Assembly (NCBI GenBank): GCA_021806205.1
Contig: JAJZXX010000251.1
Coordinates: 1-33,337, forward strand
DNA from: Bacillota bacterium
GTDB taxonomy: Bacteria; Bacillota; Sulfobacillia; Sulfobacillales; Sulfobacillaceae
Direction: 5' to 3'
Length of the DNA: 33,337 nt
Position numbers and translations under genes: made by a program. The notes below the pieces were generated by a model, which was not told the origin of the DNA, ran no database searches, and saw only the letters and a program-made list of their open reading frames with translations. This document shows positions 1 to 7,291 of this stretch, in pieces (the first letter of the stretch is position 1; each line of letters starts with the position of its first letter).

Positions 1-125
1 GGGCGGACACGACGTCGCAGCCGGGCATTCTGTATTTGATGGCGGCGCTCATCTATCTGATTCTGAGCTTAGTGATTGGGCGGATGGGGGCCGTGCTGGA
101 GCGGCGGGCCGCCGCCTATCGCTAA
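1..125 (+). CDS. Amino-acid ABC transporter permease, C-terminal fragment
   Basis: The window opens inside a reading frame whose codons begin at position 3 and stop with TAA at 123-125. The last 40 residues include a hydrophobic helix (ILYLMAALIYLILSLVIG) and a basic tail (RMGAVLERRAAAYR). This matches the final transmembrane helix and 'LERR' tail typical of polar amino-acid ABC permeases of the HisM/GlnP type, which carry amino acids across the cytoplasmic membrane with a periplasmic-type binding protein and an ATPase. The start and most of the gene lie upstream of the window, so the substrate cannot be told. Other small integral membrane proteins cannot be fully excluded. Confidence 0.6.
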   Translation, partial: ADTTSQPGILYLMAALIYLILSLVIGRMGAVLERRAAAYR

Positions 126-501
126 AGTATCGCCTCTTCATGGAGTGAATCGCAACAATGTAGCCGGAATAGGCCGATGAAGTAAGCTGAACCTTCCCAG
201 GGGCTTTAAAATCCGGGATTTTAAAAAACGTGCACCGTAACCACTGGTCCCTCTTGGGGGGCCTTCCCGTTGCGGCTTTTGTCGGCGCCCCGAGCTTCTA
301 TGTCCAGATTGTGACAGGTGCGGTGCTTAATTTTATGTACCGGATCCTCCCGTGTGGGGCTCTGCCCGACAGTTTTGGCAACGACATCCTGATGCGGTCA
401 TGATAGCGAGTCTAGCCTTTTGATAATGGTCAAGTCCACGTTGGCGATGGCGGCGTCTGATGTATAATCGCAACGCACCCTAATGCATCGGGCGTGCTAT
501 C
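126..501. other. Intergenic region with a perfect AT-rich inverted repeat
   Basis: No gene is supported here. At 205-225 there is a perfect 10-bp inverted repeat, TTTAAAATCC and its complement separated by one G. It is not followed by a T-run on the plus strand, so it is not a clean intrinsic terminator for the permease gene. A short open frame from GTG at 230 to TGA at 403 encodes 57 hydrophobic residues that I do not recognise and would not call. A promoter for the next ORF is listed separately. Confidence 0.5.
441..468 (+). promoter_or_regulatory. Candidate sigma-A promoter before the GNAT remnant
   Basis: TATAAT at 463-468 is a perfect -10 box. TTGGCG at 441-446 is a partial -35 box at 16-bp spacing. 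It lies about 35 bp upstream of the GTG at 502 and could drive the GNAT remnant and the methyltransferase together. Confidence 0.4.
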
Positions 502-807
502 GTGAATAGGTATCTCGAAGGGACTCTGGCCTATCTCAGACCCTGGGAGCTAGAGGATGTCGTCTGGTTGTATCAGGGCGTCAATAACGTGCAAGGCCGA
601 AGACTGACGGGTACGCCCAGCGCATTTAGTCGGGTTCAGACTGCGGAGCACATTGAGCGGCAGTCATGCGCTGGTGGGACGACTGATTTAGGCGCTCACA
701 GCGCCCGATCGGGATCCTGCGTTGGGCTACCGCGTGAAACGCGGAACGGATACGGGACTGCCGAATTGATGCGGCTTGGGCGTCTCAAAACGAATTTGCA
801 CGGGTAG
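502..807 (+). pseudogene. GNAT acetyltransferase remnant
   Basis: The first 55 or so residues from GTG 502 read like the N-terminus of a GNAT N-acetyltransferase: 'LAYLRPWELEDVVWLYQ', then 'RRLTG' and 'TAEHIE'. This is the usual order of β1, α1 and the loop in RimJ-type members. After that the frame loses similarity. A short 'RNGYGTAELMRL' resembles the acetyl-CoA pyrophosphate loop motif (GxGxGTEAL), but the intervening core is missing. At 101 residues it is well short of the roughly 170 expected. I infer an internally deleted or frameshifted gene. It ends seven bases before the methyltransferase start, so the two may once have been co-transcribed. Confidence 0.5.
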
Positions 808-813
808 GAGGGC

Positions 814-1572
814 ATGTTGAGCATGAATTACCGGGAGATTAACGCATCTGTTGTTGACGGGTGGGTCGAGGGCGGCTGGGAATGGGGGACGCCGATTTCT
901 CACGAAGTCTATGTGAAGGCGACCGAAGGTGAGTGGAATGTCGGACTCACCCCGACAAAATCGGTGCCTAAAGAGTGGTTTCCCGATTTCACCGATTCAA
1001 AAATCTTGGGTCTTGCTGCAGGTGGCGGACAACAAATGCCGGTATTTGCGGCCCTAGGTGCAGAATGTACCGTGATGGATTATTCCCAAAGGCAGTTAGA
1101 CAGCGAATTCACGGTGGCCACACGGGAAGGATATTCCATTCGAATCGTTAAGGCCGATATGACACAACAATTTCCGTTTGAGGACGCGTCATTCAACCTG
1201 ATCTTTCACCCCGTCTCCAATTGTTATATCGAAGAGGTATTTCATGTTTGGACCGAGTGTCATCGCGTGTTGAGGAAAGGCGGTCTACTCATTGCGGGCA
1301 TGGACAACGGCATAAACTACATATTTGACGAGGCGGAAACCACTCTCAAAACCCCACTCCCCTTTAACCCGTTACGCGATAGCCGACTCTATCAGGAGTG
1401 TATGGAGAATGATCTGGGAATTCAATTCTCCCATACACTTGACGAACAGATCGGCGGACAATTAAAAGCAGGCTTTCTTTTGACGGACCTTTACGAGGAT
1501 ACCAATGGTATCGGCCGATTGCACGAGTATCATGTGCCGACGTACATTGCGACTCGATCCGTTAAATGGTAA
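814..1572 (+). CDS. Class I SAM-dependent methyltransferase
   Basis: This 252-residue protein has the Rossmann-fold SAM methyltransferase layout. Motif I is seen as ILGLAAGGGQQ (about residues 64-74), an acidic residue after β2 in 'CTVMDYS', 'VKADMTQQFPFEDASFNLIF' covering motifs II and post-II, and 'CHRVLRKGGLLIAG' as motif III near the middle. This Methyltransf_11-like pattern is typical of small-molecule methyltransferases. Nothing in the sequence or neighbours fixes the substrate. The start ATG at 814 follows GTAGGAGGGC; an in-frame ATG at 823 is an alternative. It follows the GNAT remnant closely on the same strand. The protein appears cytosolic and complete. Confidence 0.85.
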   Translation: MLSMNYREINASVVDGWVEGGWEWGTPISHEVYVKATEGEWNVGLTPTKSVPKEWFPDFTDSKILGLAAGGGQQMPVFAALGAECTVMDYSQRQLDSEFTVATREGYSIRIVKADMTQQFPFEDASFNLIFHPVSNCYIEEVFHVWTECHRVLRKGGLLIAGMDNGINYIFDEAETTLKTPLPFNPLRDSRLYQECMENDLGIQFSHTLDEQIGGQLKAGFLLTDLYEDTNGIGRLHEYHVPTYIATRSVKW

Positions 1573-1852
1573 TGCGTTTGCGATAATACTCTGCTAAGTA
1601 ATCGTTGCCGGCCACGGCACGGCGCATATCCCGGTCCGTATTTTTTGACGGTTGAACATCATGCGGCAGACCGGGAATGTTCCCGAGTTTCTTGGGGCAT
1701 AGGGATTGCGAGGCACCGGGCCGGCGCAATCGACGCGATGGCGTGGGCCTTTCCGTCCCCGCGGCATTACGCCTTAACTTGCGCAAGAAAGTCGCTTTGA
1801 CCAGGACAAATGCCGCCTCATGTCATATGAGACGGCGTTGGCAGGGTATCGC
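1573..1852. other. Intergenic region with no clear gene
   Basis: Two plus-strand and minus-strand open frames cross this stretch but neither has a good ribosome binding site. The minus-strand frame at 1562-1786 ends in a protein-like stretch (NTDRDMRRAVAGNDYLAEYY) that could be a leftover of a lost gene. I do not recognise it. The region also holds the terminator of the secreted-protein gene. Confidence 0.4.
1812..1836 (-). terminator. Stem-loop terminator of the minus-strand operon
   Basis: The arms GCCG-CTCAT and ATGAG-CGGC form a 9-bp stem interrupted by one C/A mismatch around a 5-nt loop. On the minus strand the stem is followed by ATTTGTCC, a weak U-tract. It sits 17 bp past the stop of the secreted-protein gene. 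Confidence 0.5.
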
Positions 1853-2794
1853 TTACTTTTTGGTGAGCACCATGAGATTGAGGTTCCCGTCCCGCTCCCG
1901 GATGACTAGTACCCGGGCACCTGGATGGATGTCTTTAAGCTGAGGCGCTTTGTGACCCATCCAGCGCACCTGGGCTGGATGGTTGAGCGGGATGGTTACC
2001 GTGCCGAGATGGTTGGTGAGTGTCAGATCTTGCGGTGAAATTGCGACGACTTGTCCCGCGGTGCCTCGCTCCAGGGCACGGGCCCATCGCTCCATATGGT
2101 CAGGCCATACCATCAGTACATGCCGGGTCAGCGGATCGAGACTGGCGATGACGTTCTGACCGGGGGCGAGTGCGCTTAAGTGTTGGCGCAGATGGCCTGG
2201 AAGATCTTTGAGGGAATAGGTGAGGGTTCCGTAATCATCCGATTTCAGGGTGAGTGCATTCGCCGACGCCGACTGAACCGTTGAGTGCGCCATCAGCGGC
2301 ATCGCCGCGACGGCGCTGGCATCCACCTGGTGAGGACCGATGGCGGACCCAAAAACTAGGACACGGTCCCCGGAATGCCATTGCGTCATCCCCAACAGTT
2401 CTGGATTGGAACCCGTTAACGTGGTGGTGCCGCTGCGCTTGGAGGTTACGGTCCAGGTGGACCCGGACTGTGCCAACTTGCCATAGATCTCGGGGTGAAC
2501 GACCACCAAGGGACGGATGTCGGGTTCTTGGAAGAGTGTCACCCGCTCTCCGGGCCGGAGAATTCCCCGGGTCGCCGGGTACATAGCGGCTTTAACCCCA
2601 ATTTGGCTCATTGCCAATTTTTGTTCCACGCCTTGAGCATGCTTGACCACAAGCGTGGTGGGTGTTACGGCGCTCACCGTTTCCGTACTAGTCGGCCAAT
2701 GGGAAATCGGGCGTACCTGGGCGGACGCGGGCAGCGATATCGCTGCGCTCAAGGCGGTGGTGGCAACGAGTATCAGCCAGTGAATTTTTGTCAT
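1853..2794 (-). CDS. Secreted repeat protein of unknown function (DUF5666-like)
   Basis: This 313-residue protein starts with a clear Sec signal peptide: a basic N-end, the hydrophobic core WLILVATTALSAAISLP and an 'ASA' cleavage site near residue 25. The mature part is built from several β-rich blocks of about 60-70 residues that repeat a pattern such as 'VSAVTPTTLVVKHAQG', 'VVAISPQDLTLTNHLGTVTIPL' and 'GARVLVIRERDGNLNLMVL'. This recalls the small β-barrel DUF5666 family of extracytoplasmic proteins; the assignment is by pattern only. It starts 81 bp after the sensor kinase on the same strand, behind a GAGGAGG site, so it may be a target or partner of that two-component system. Confidence 0.65.
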   Translation of the reverse strand: MTKIHWLILVATTALSAAISLPASAQVRPISHWPTSTETVSAVTPTTLVVKHAQGVEQKLAMSQIGVKAAMYPATRGILRPGERVTLFQEPDIRPLVVVHPEIYGKLAQSGSTWTVTSKRSGTTTLTGSNPELLGMTQWHSGDRVLVFGSAIGPHQVDASAVAAMPLMAHSTVQSASANALTLKSDDYGTLTYSLKDLPGHLRQHLSALAPGQNVIASLDPLTRHVLMVWPDHMERWARALERGTAGQVVAISPQDLTLTNHLGTVTIPLNHPAQVRWMGHKAPQLKDIHPGARVLVIRERDGNLNLMVLTKK

Positions 2795-2875
2795 GCGCTA
2801 CCTCCTCGTAAAGTGGATTGGGAGGTAGTATGTCCCGATTCGCGGAGAAAGTTCCATCCCTGCATAAGATTGGGC

Positions 2876-4282
2876 TTAGGGTTGCAAGGGTTGGTCCGAA
2901 GCCAGAGGCAGGCTGACGTCAAAGCGGCAGCCGTGAGGGGAGACGGGGGTCACTACAATGTGGCCGTGTTGTGCCTCAACAATACTGTGGGCGATGGATA
3001 GGCCCAGACCGCTGCCGCCGGAACGAGACGTTCGCGCGCGATCGCCCCGATAGAAGCGGTCAAAGATGTGCGGCAGATCATCGGGGTGGATGCCTGGGCC
3101 ATTGTCTTGGACGCGAATCACGGCTTCATTTTGCTGCTGGAAAATGGTGATGCGTACTTGGGTGTCCGCCGGAGTGTAGCGCTGCACGTTGTCCAAGAGG
3201 TTGACCAGCACTTCGGTAAGGCGGTCGGGATCCACCGAGGCCACCATCGGCCCGGCGTCAATCGAAACTTCCCGCGGCCTCACCAGATCGCGAATCTCAG
3301 GGGTCAGTTCCCGAATCCAGTGATGAAGGGCCAATGGAGTCAGCGAGATTTGTGCGCCCGGCGCACTATCCATGCGCGAAAGGGTCAAAAGCTGATGGAC
3401 CAGCCGTCCCATACGCTGGCCTTGGGCGCGAATGGCCGCGAGCCCCCGCTCTTGTTCTTCGGGGGTTAACTCACCCCGTGACATCAAATCGAGAAAGCCG
3501 GTAATCGCAGTAAGTGGTGTGCGCAACTCATGAGATGCATCGGCGACAAAGCGGCGCATTTGATCAGATAGGGCCTTTTCTTGGGTGAACAGTGTTTGAA
3601 TGGCTTCCGACATGCCGTCGATGGACTCACCCAAATCGTGCAGCTCTAACGGCGCATCGTCAATCCGGGTGGTGTGGCCGAATTCGCCGGCGGCGATCCG
3701 CTGCGTGCTTTCGCGGATTTTCTGCAGTGGCACTAAAGTTTGGCGCACCGACAGCGATCCCAGCCAGCCAGCCAGAATGAGCGACAGGGACGCCAGAACC
3801 ATATAGAGCTCCGCGTCACGACGCAAAATATTGTGGATAGGCCGCGTTGAAGACAAAAGCCAGACATAGCCGCTCGGGTAATATTTATTACCAATAACAT
3901 GGTCGACCACCACTCGCCCTTGCCACAAGAAATATGGCCGATTGTAAAGGGGGGGGATACGGGAGTGCAAAGACGCCGACTTGGCAATGATTTCCCCCAG
4001 CCCATTGGTGATGACCACATCCACGCCCGGCGCCCGCAGTCTTGAGACCAATACCTGGGCGATATGGGCGAATCCTGCGATGCCGTGTGACGCCAGATTA
4101 TGATGGACAATCGGGGTAAGTACATAAATTTCGTGAAGCAGAGTGCTAGCAGTGGAGGAGAACAGTACTTGGCGCAGGATTAAGTACTGACTAACACCCA
4201 CCACAAAGAGCAACACGGCCAATAGTATGACCTGGCGCCCGATCAATTGGTCTAAGAGGGTGCGGCGTTTGGTGTCTTTCAC
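2876..4282 (-). CDS. Membrane sensor histidine kinase
   Basis: The 468-residue protein has the full order of an OmpR-partner kinase. There is a transmembrane helix at about 18-38, an extracytoplasmic sensor domain of about 120 residues, a second helix at 159-179, then a HAMP linker. The HisKA motif VADASHELRTPLTAI has the phospho-acceptor His251. The HATPase_c boxes are N (NLLDNVQRY, N365), G1 (DNGPGI, 393-398), F (FDRFYRG) and G2 (GSGLGL, 423-428). It should autophosphorylate and pass phosphate to the regulator encoded 2 bp upstream in the same operon. The sensor domain has no motif I recognise, so the signal is unknown. Start ATG at 4282. Confidence 0.93.
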   Translation of the reverse strand: MKDTKRRTLLDQLIGRQVILLAVLLFVVGVSQYLILRQVLFSSTASTLLHEIYVLTPIVHHNLASHGIAGFAHIAQVLVSRLRAPGVDVVITNGLGEIIAKSASLHSRIPPLYNRPYFLWQGRVVVDHVIGNKYYPSGYVWLLSSTRPIHNILRRDAELYMVLASLSLILAGWLGSLSVRQTLVPLQKIRESTQRIAAGEFGHTTRIDDAPLELHDLGESIDGMSEAIQTLFTQEKALSDQMRRFVADASHELRTPLTAITGFLDLMSRGELTPEEQERGLAAIRAQGQRMGRLVHQLLTLSRMDSAPGAQISLTPLALHHWIRELTPEIRDLVRPREVSIDAGPMVASVDPDRLTEVLVNLLDNVQRYTPADTQVRITIFQQQNEAVIRVQDNGPGIHPDDLPHIFDRFYRGDRARTSRSGGSGLGLSIAHSIVEAQHGHIVVTPVSPHGCRFDVSLPLASDQPLQP

Positions 4283-4284
4283 CG

Positions 4285-4959
4285 CTAGTCTCCGAGCCGA
4301 TAGCCAAACCCTCGTACTGTCTGGATGAGCGATTTTGCACGATCGTGGATTTTGTCGCGCACGGAGGAAATGTGAACCTCTACCAGATTATCGTCGCCGG
4401 GGAAGTCATAACCCCAAACATGCTGCAAAATTTGATTTTTGGAGAGCACCCGACCGGGATTCAGCAAGAGATAGCGGAGGAGTTCATATTCTTTGGCGGT
4501 TAGTTGGATGAGCGCGCCGTGGGCCGTGACCCGGTGGCTCACGTCGTCCATGCGAATTTCTTGAAATTCCCATACACGGGTTTCATTGGTGTGGATGCGC
4601 CGTAGACCGGCATTGATTCTGGCAACTAATTCGTCGAAATCAAACGGCTTGATCAAATAGTCGTCAGCTCCGTCGTCAAGTCCTTGAACCCGGTCACTGA
4701 CCGCGTCGCGCGCAGTCAGCATGAGAATGTAAAGGTTGGGATCTTGACGCAGCCGCCGCGCCAACTGAAATCCATCATCACCGGGCATCATGATGTCGAC
4801 GATGGCGGCATGCGGGGAAAAGGCCCCAATTTGCTCGAGGGCCTCTTGGGCGTCGGCTGCCGTTTTGATTTCAAATCCGCGGTGGCCGAGGCCGATCGCC
4901 AGCAAATCCCGGATGGACTCTTCATCATCCACGACCAAAATACGCAGTTTGGCCGCCAT
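4285..4959 (-). CDS. OmpR/PhoB-type response regulator
   Basis: From ATG at 4959 the product is 224 residues. The receiver domain shows the acidic pair D11-D12, phospho-acceptor D55 (AAIVDIMMPG), T82 and K104 (YLIKPFDF). The C-terminal half is a winged helix: 'LTAKEYELLRYLLLNPGRVLSKNQIL' and 'VEVHISSVRDKI', ending 'IQTVRGFGYRLG', all family hallmarks. The open frame extends further upstream to 5064, but the 4959 start begins directly at the receiver strand and overlaps the upstream gene's TAA by one base, which suggests translational coupling. It should act as a DNA-binding transcription factor controlled by the adjacent kinase. Confidence 0.93.
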   Translation of the reverse strand: MAAKLRILVVDDEESIRDLLAIGLGHRGFEIKTAADAQEALEQIGAFSPHAAIVDIMMPGDDGFQLARRLRQDPNLYILMLTARDAVSDRVQGLDDGADDYLIKPFDFDELVARINAGLRRIHTNETRVWEFQEIRMDDVSHRVTAHGALIQLTAKEYELLRYLLLNPGRVLSKNQILQHVWGYDFPGDDNLVEVHISSVRDKIHDRAKSLIQTVRGFGYRLGD

Positions 4960-5351
4960 TACCGCGTCTGATCGAGCGGATGTGAAGACATGAAGTACTC
5001 TCCCGTATCCCACCCGGCTCGTGCAATCACCCGATCGAGTAAATGCCGATCTTGGTCTAGCCATTCGACTTCGTGAGCAAAGTCGGGGGCGGGGTCGGGT
5101 AGGAACTCGCGAAAGTGGGTATGCAACGAAATCCGCACGTTAAGGTGAGCTGCGACCTTGTTGGCCTGATCCACACTGAGTTCACTAAATGGTTTTTCTT
5201 GGCCCAGCACGGCCGCTGTAATATCTAATTCATCCACAAAGTTTTTCGACTGGACGGCATGATATTGGTCCACTAACTCGTTCATCCGGTGTTCTTGATT
5301 CTGTGTGATCGACCGATCCGGTGCGTAGCCCCAGGAACGCAAGAACGGCAT
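4959..5351 (-). CDS. Hypothetical protein, first gene of the two-component operon
   Basis: I do not recognise this 130-residue protein. It has no signal peptide or membrane segment, is rich in acidic and histidine residues ('RISLHTHFREFLPDPAPDF', 'EVEWLDQDRHLLDRVI') and is probably soluble. ATG at 5351 is preferred over the one at 5357 because GGGGAGG ends directly at the latter and is correctly spaced only for the former. Its TAA stop shares a base with the regulator's ATG, so the two are translationally coupled. That places it in the signalling operon, possibly as an accessory or output protein, but no function can be given. Confidence 0.65.
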   Translation of the reverse strand: MPFLRSWGYAPDRSITQNQEHRMNELVDQYHAVQSKNFVDELDITAAVLGQEKPFSELSVDQANKVAAHLNVRISLHTHFREFLPDPAPDFAHEVEWLDQDRHLLDRVIARAGWDTGEYFMSSHPLDQTR

Positions 5352-5500
5352 GGTCATCCTCCCCTAGTCAGCGGCCTTGATCGGCCACCCTTCTCATCTA
5401 TTGTGCTATTTCCCGCACCCTCTGTCTAGTGGTGAGACTTTCAACCCAAACTCTCGGGTTGGGATAGTGATGAGAACCCAGACAGTGGTGCTGGTGTCTC

Positions 5501-6105
5501 TTAAGGTTGAAACACCCGCTTAACGATTCCGTCAGCGCGCTTGGAAAGCAGTCGGTACCCTTCTTCAGCGTCGCTTAGGGGCATATGGTCACCACCCGTC
5601 CAGAGTGGACTTCACCACGCGAGTGGGGTCCTCGGTGGTTTGATTAGGTTTTTCTACGGCCGGATTGCTTTGATCCAAGGCCTAAAATCCCACCGCATCA
5701 ATCGCGGCGCCTGCCCCGTCCAAGGCCTCCGGGCCTGGATATAAGCGGACTCGACGTAATTCCCGGATTTGTTCATCGGCTTGCCTGTTAAAAAGTTTAT
5801 GGGGATTGCACCTAAATCTTTTGCTAGGGACACTCTTTCGGGGACCTGGTCCACGCAAAATACCCGGTCCGCTCCCCGCAAGGGCGCTAAGGACTGTAAA
5901 AAGCCCAATCGGGCCAGCGCCAAAGATGGCGACGGATGGGGGAGCCTGGACACGCGCCAAATCAGCGGCATGCCACCCTCCTACGAATGAATCGGCCAAC
6001 ATGAGTAAGTCGTCTTCGTAGCCATCTAGGGGGCTGCCTGGCAGTGGAATGCAATTGGCGTCTGCATAAGGCGCAACAACCGACTCGGGGTGTATTCCGG
6101 GAAAA
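5501..6105 (-). pseudogene. Zinc-dependent alcohol/formaldehyde dehydrogenase pseudogene
   Basis: Pieces of a medium-chain dehydrogenase resembling glutathione-independent formaldehyde dehydrogenase lie in order in different frames. 'APYADANCIPLPGSP' and 'LMLADSFVGGWHAADLARVQ' run from about 6090 to 5945. The NAD-binding motif 'VAIFGAGPIGLF' follows in the same frame. Then 'RGADRVFCVDQVPERVSLAK' and 'DLGAIPINF' appear in another frame. 'EQIRELR', 'AIDAVGF' and a C-terminus 'MPLSDAEEGYRLLSKRADGI' ending at TAA 5501-5503 appear in further frames. At least three frameshifts are needed, and the N-terminal catalytic domain with the zinc ligands is missing. An IS200-like element lies immediately beyond the missing end and may have caused the truncation. 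Confidence 0.8.
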
Positions 6106-6190
6106 TGGCCTTTACCTCAAACGCTGCTCCAACTCGCCCGGGCCTCCTGCTGAGGCACTCGGCGATTTTGCCTTGGGCACCTTTGACGCG

Positions 6191-6210
6191 CCCACCCCAA
6201 TAGGGGTGGG
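6191..6210. repeat. Perfect hairpin upstream of tnpA, candidate IS left end
   Basis: CCCACCCC, a four-base loop AATA, and GGGGTGGG form a perfect 8-bp stem about 95 bp before the tnpA start. IS200/IS605 elements carry subterminal hairpins that the transposase recognises, so this may be the left-end hairpin. It lacks the bulged base common in that family, and a terminator-like role is possible. Confidence 0.35.
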
Positions 6211-6304
6211 CAACATGAGTACCCGATCCTGGAGAAAACCGTCGTTTCTTGCAGGGAACACCTGCTTTCTTGACGAACCGTTACGTCTATTGTACGCTTG
6301 GCCT

Positions 6305-6721
6305 ATGGAACCTTCAAGCGACTATCGAACCGGCAGACATTGTGTCTTCAACCTGCATGTGGATTTGGTCTTTGTGGCAAAGTATCGGCGGTTGGTCTTC
6401 ACGAAAGAAATCCTCGAGGACTTGCGGACGATCTTTTCCGATGTGTGTCAGGACTTCGAAGCCACCTTGAAGGACTTCGACGGCGACCGGGATCATGTGC
6501 ATTTACTGATCACATATCCGCCGAAAGTCGCGATTTCTCGACTAGTCAATAGTCTCAAGGGTGTTTCATCCCGTTTGATCCGTAAGAAGCACTATCCGAG
6601 CATTGAGCGGGCACTGTGGGGTGGCAGCCTCTGGTCGCCGAGTTATTTCGCCGGATCGGCTGGTGGAGCACCCCTGTCGATCATCAGGCAATTCATCGAG
6701 CAACAAGACACCCCGGATTGA
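6305..6721 (+). CDS. tnpA: IS200/IS605-family TnpA transposase (Y1 HUH)
   Basis: From ATG 6305 the product is 138 residues, the usual size of IS200/IS605 TnpA. It shows 'HCVFNLHVDLVFVAKYRR' at the N-terminus, the HUH motif 'DHVHLLI' (His64, His66) and a tyrosine at 114 in 'SPSYFAGSAGGAP', the position of the catalytic Tyr. Such enzymes move single-stranded DNA by forming a 5'-phosphotyrosine link. The open frame extends upstream to 6044, but that part is not transposase-like. No tnpB or accompanying guide RNA gene is visible, so this is either an IS200-type element or a reduced IS605. The protein looks intact. Confidence 0.9.
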   Translation: MEPSSDYRTGRHCVFNLHVDLVFVAKYRRLVFTKEILEDLRTIFSDVCQDFEATLKDFDGDRDHVHLLITYPPKVAISRLVNSLKGVSSRLIRKKHYPSIERALWGGSLWSPSYFAGSAGGAPLSIIRQFIEQQDTPD

Positions 6722-7004
6722 CACTTACGGGGTCAGCGCCTTATGACCGGAGGAAATCCCCCCTGAACGACGGAGTTTTGCGGCCGCATCTGATAAGCTA
6801 CGGCTTTCATGCGGCCATCTTCTTTTGGCTGGGTGCCTTTCGCCTATACCCATGCCCAAAAAAGCTGGGTGGTTTATGCTGGCCGGGGTATGGGGGCCGC
6901 GCGATCAGAATATGCCCCGCGGCGGTAAATGAGAATGCCCTGGAACTCGTCCTGGGCATCCGTCTCAAGGTATAATAAACGTAAACCCCAGAGGGGGTGC
7001 GTTG
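6722..7004. other. Flank of the IS element
   Basis: No gene is supported. An 8-bp inverted repeat, GGCCGCAT at 6782-6789 with its complement about 19 nt later, could be the right-end hairpin of the IS. A TATAAT at 6971-6976 lies shortly before the antitoxin gene, with no good -35 box at standard spacing. Confidence 0.35.
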
Positions 7005-7202
7005 ATGGCATTGTCAAAGGCTCGCGAAGTCCTGTGGTCGGTTGTGCAGGACCTCCCCGACGACTTGGTGGATGAGGTGGCCGAATTCGTGCAATTTCTC
7101 CGCCTGCGGCATATTGTTGCGGACACGGCCATTCTTTCGGAAGCTGCGCTGGCGTCTGCGGCGCTGGCTCCAGACGAGGATGAGGCATGGAAAAGCTTGT
7201 AG
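7005..7202 (+). CDS. Small antitoxin-like protein (DUF2281-like)
   Basis: This 65-residue protein begins at ATG 7005, seven bases after GAGGGGG. It contains 'LPDDLVDEVAEFVQFLRLR', the hallmark helix of DUF2281/VapB-type antitoxins, and an acidic tail 'APDEDEAWKSL' like those that wrap the toxin. Antitoxins of this kind are normally followed by a toxin whose start overlaps their stop. Here the next start codon (7187) does overlap, but the following frame is short. The function is inferred from the motif and from that layout. Confidence 0.65.
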   Translation: MALSKAREVLWSVVQDLPDDLVDEVAEFVQFLRLRHIVADTAILSEAALASAALAPDEDEAWKSL

Positions 7203-7291
7203 AGGGCGATACCGTCGTCGTGTCCGAATTGGAAACTCGCGAACGAAGGTTGGCGGGGCATGCGTACCGACGATTGGAGGGTGGATCGTGA
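7187..7291 (+). pseudogene. Truncated MazF/PemK-like toxin start
   Basis: A 34-codon frame starts at ATG 7187 inside the antitoxin gene. Its first residues, 'MEKLVEGDTVVVSEL', resemble the N-terminal strand of MazF/PemK endoribonuclease toxins (typically 'GDVVVVPFP'). The similarity then stops and the frame ends at TGA 7289-7291, against about 110 residues in a real toxin. That stop overlaps the GTG of the next gene, forming GTGA, so it may still serve as a coupling ORF. The toxin identity is tentative because only about 15 residues support it. Confidence 0.4.

Noticed and set aside
2254-3001. Plus-strand frames opposite the secreted protein and kinase genes
   Set aside because: They are shadows of well-supported minus-strand genes and lack ribosome binding sites.
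5501-6105. Selenoprotein gene with in-frame UGA, prompted by the tRNA-Sec
   Set aside because: The breaks in the dehydrogenase are frame changes, not single in-frame UGA codons. I saw no convincing UGA readthrough in the window.
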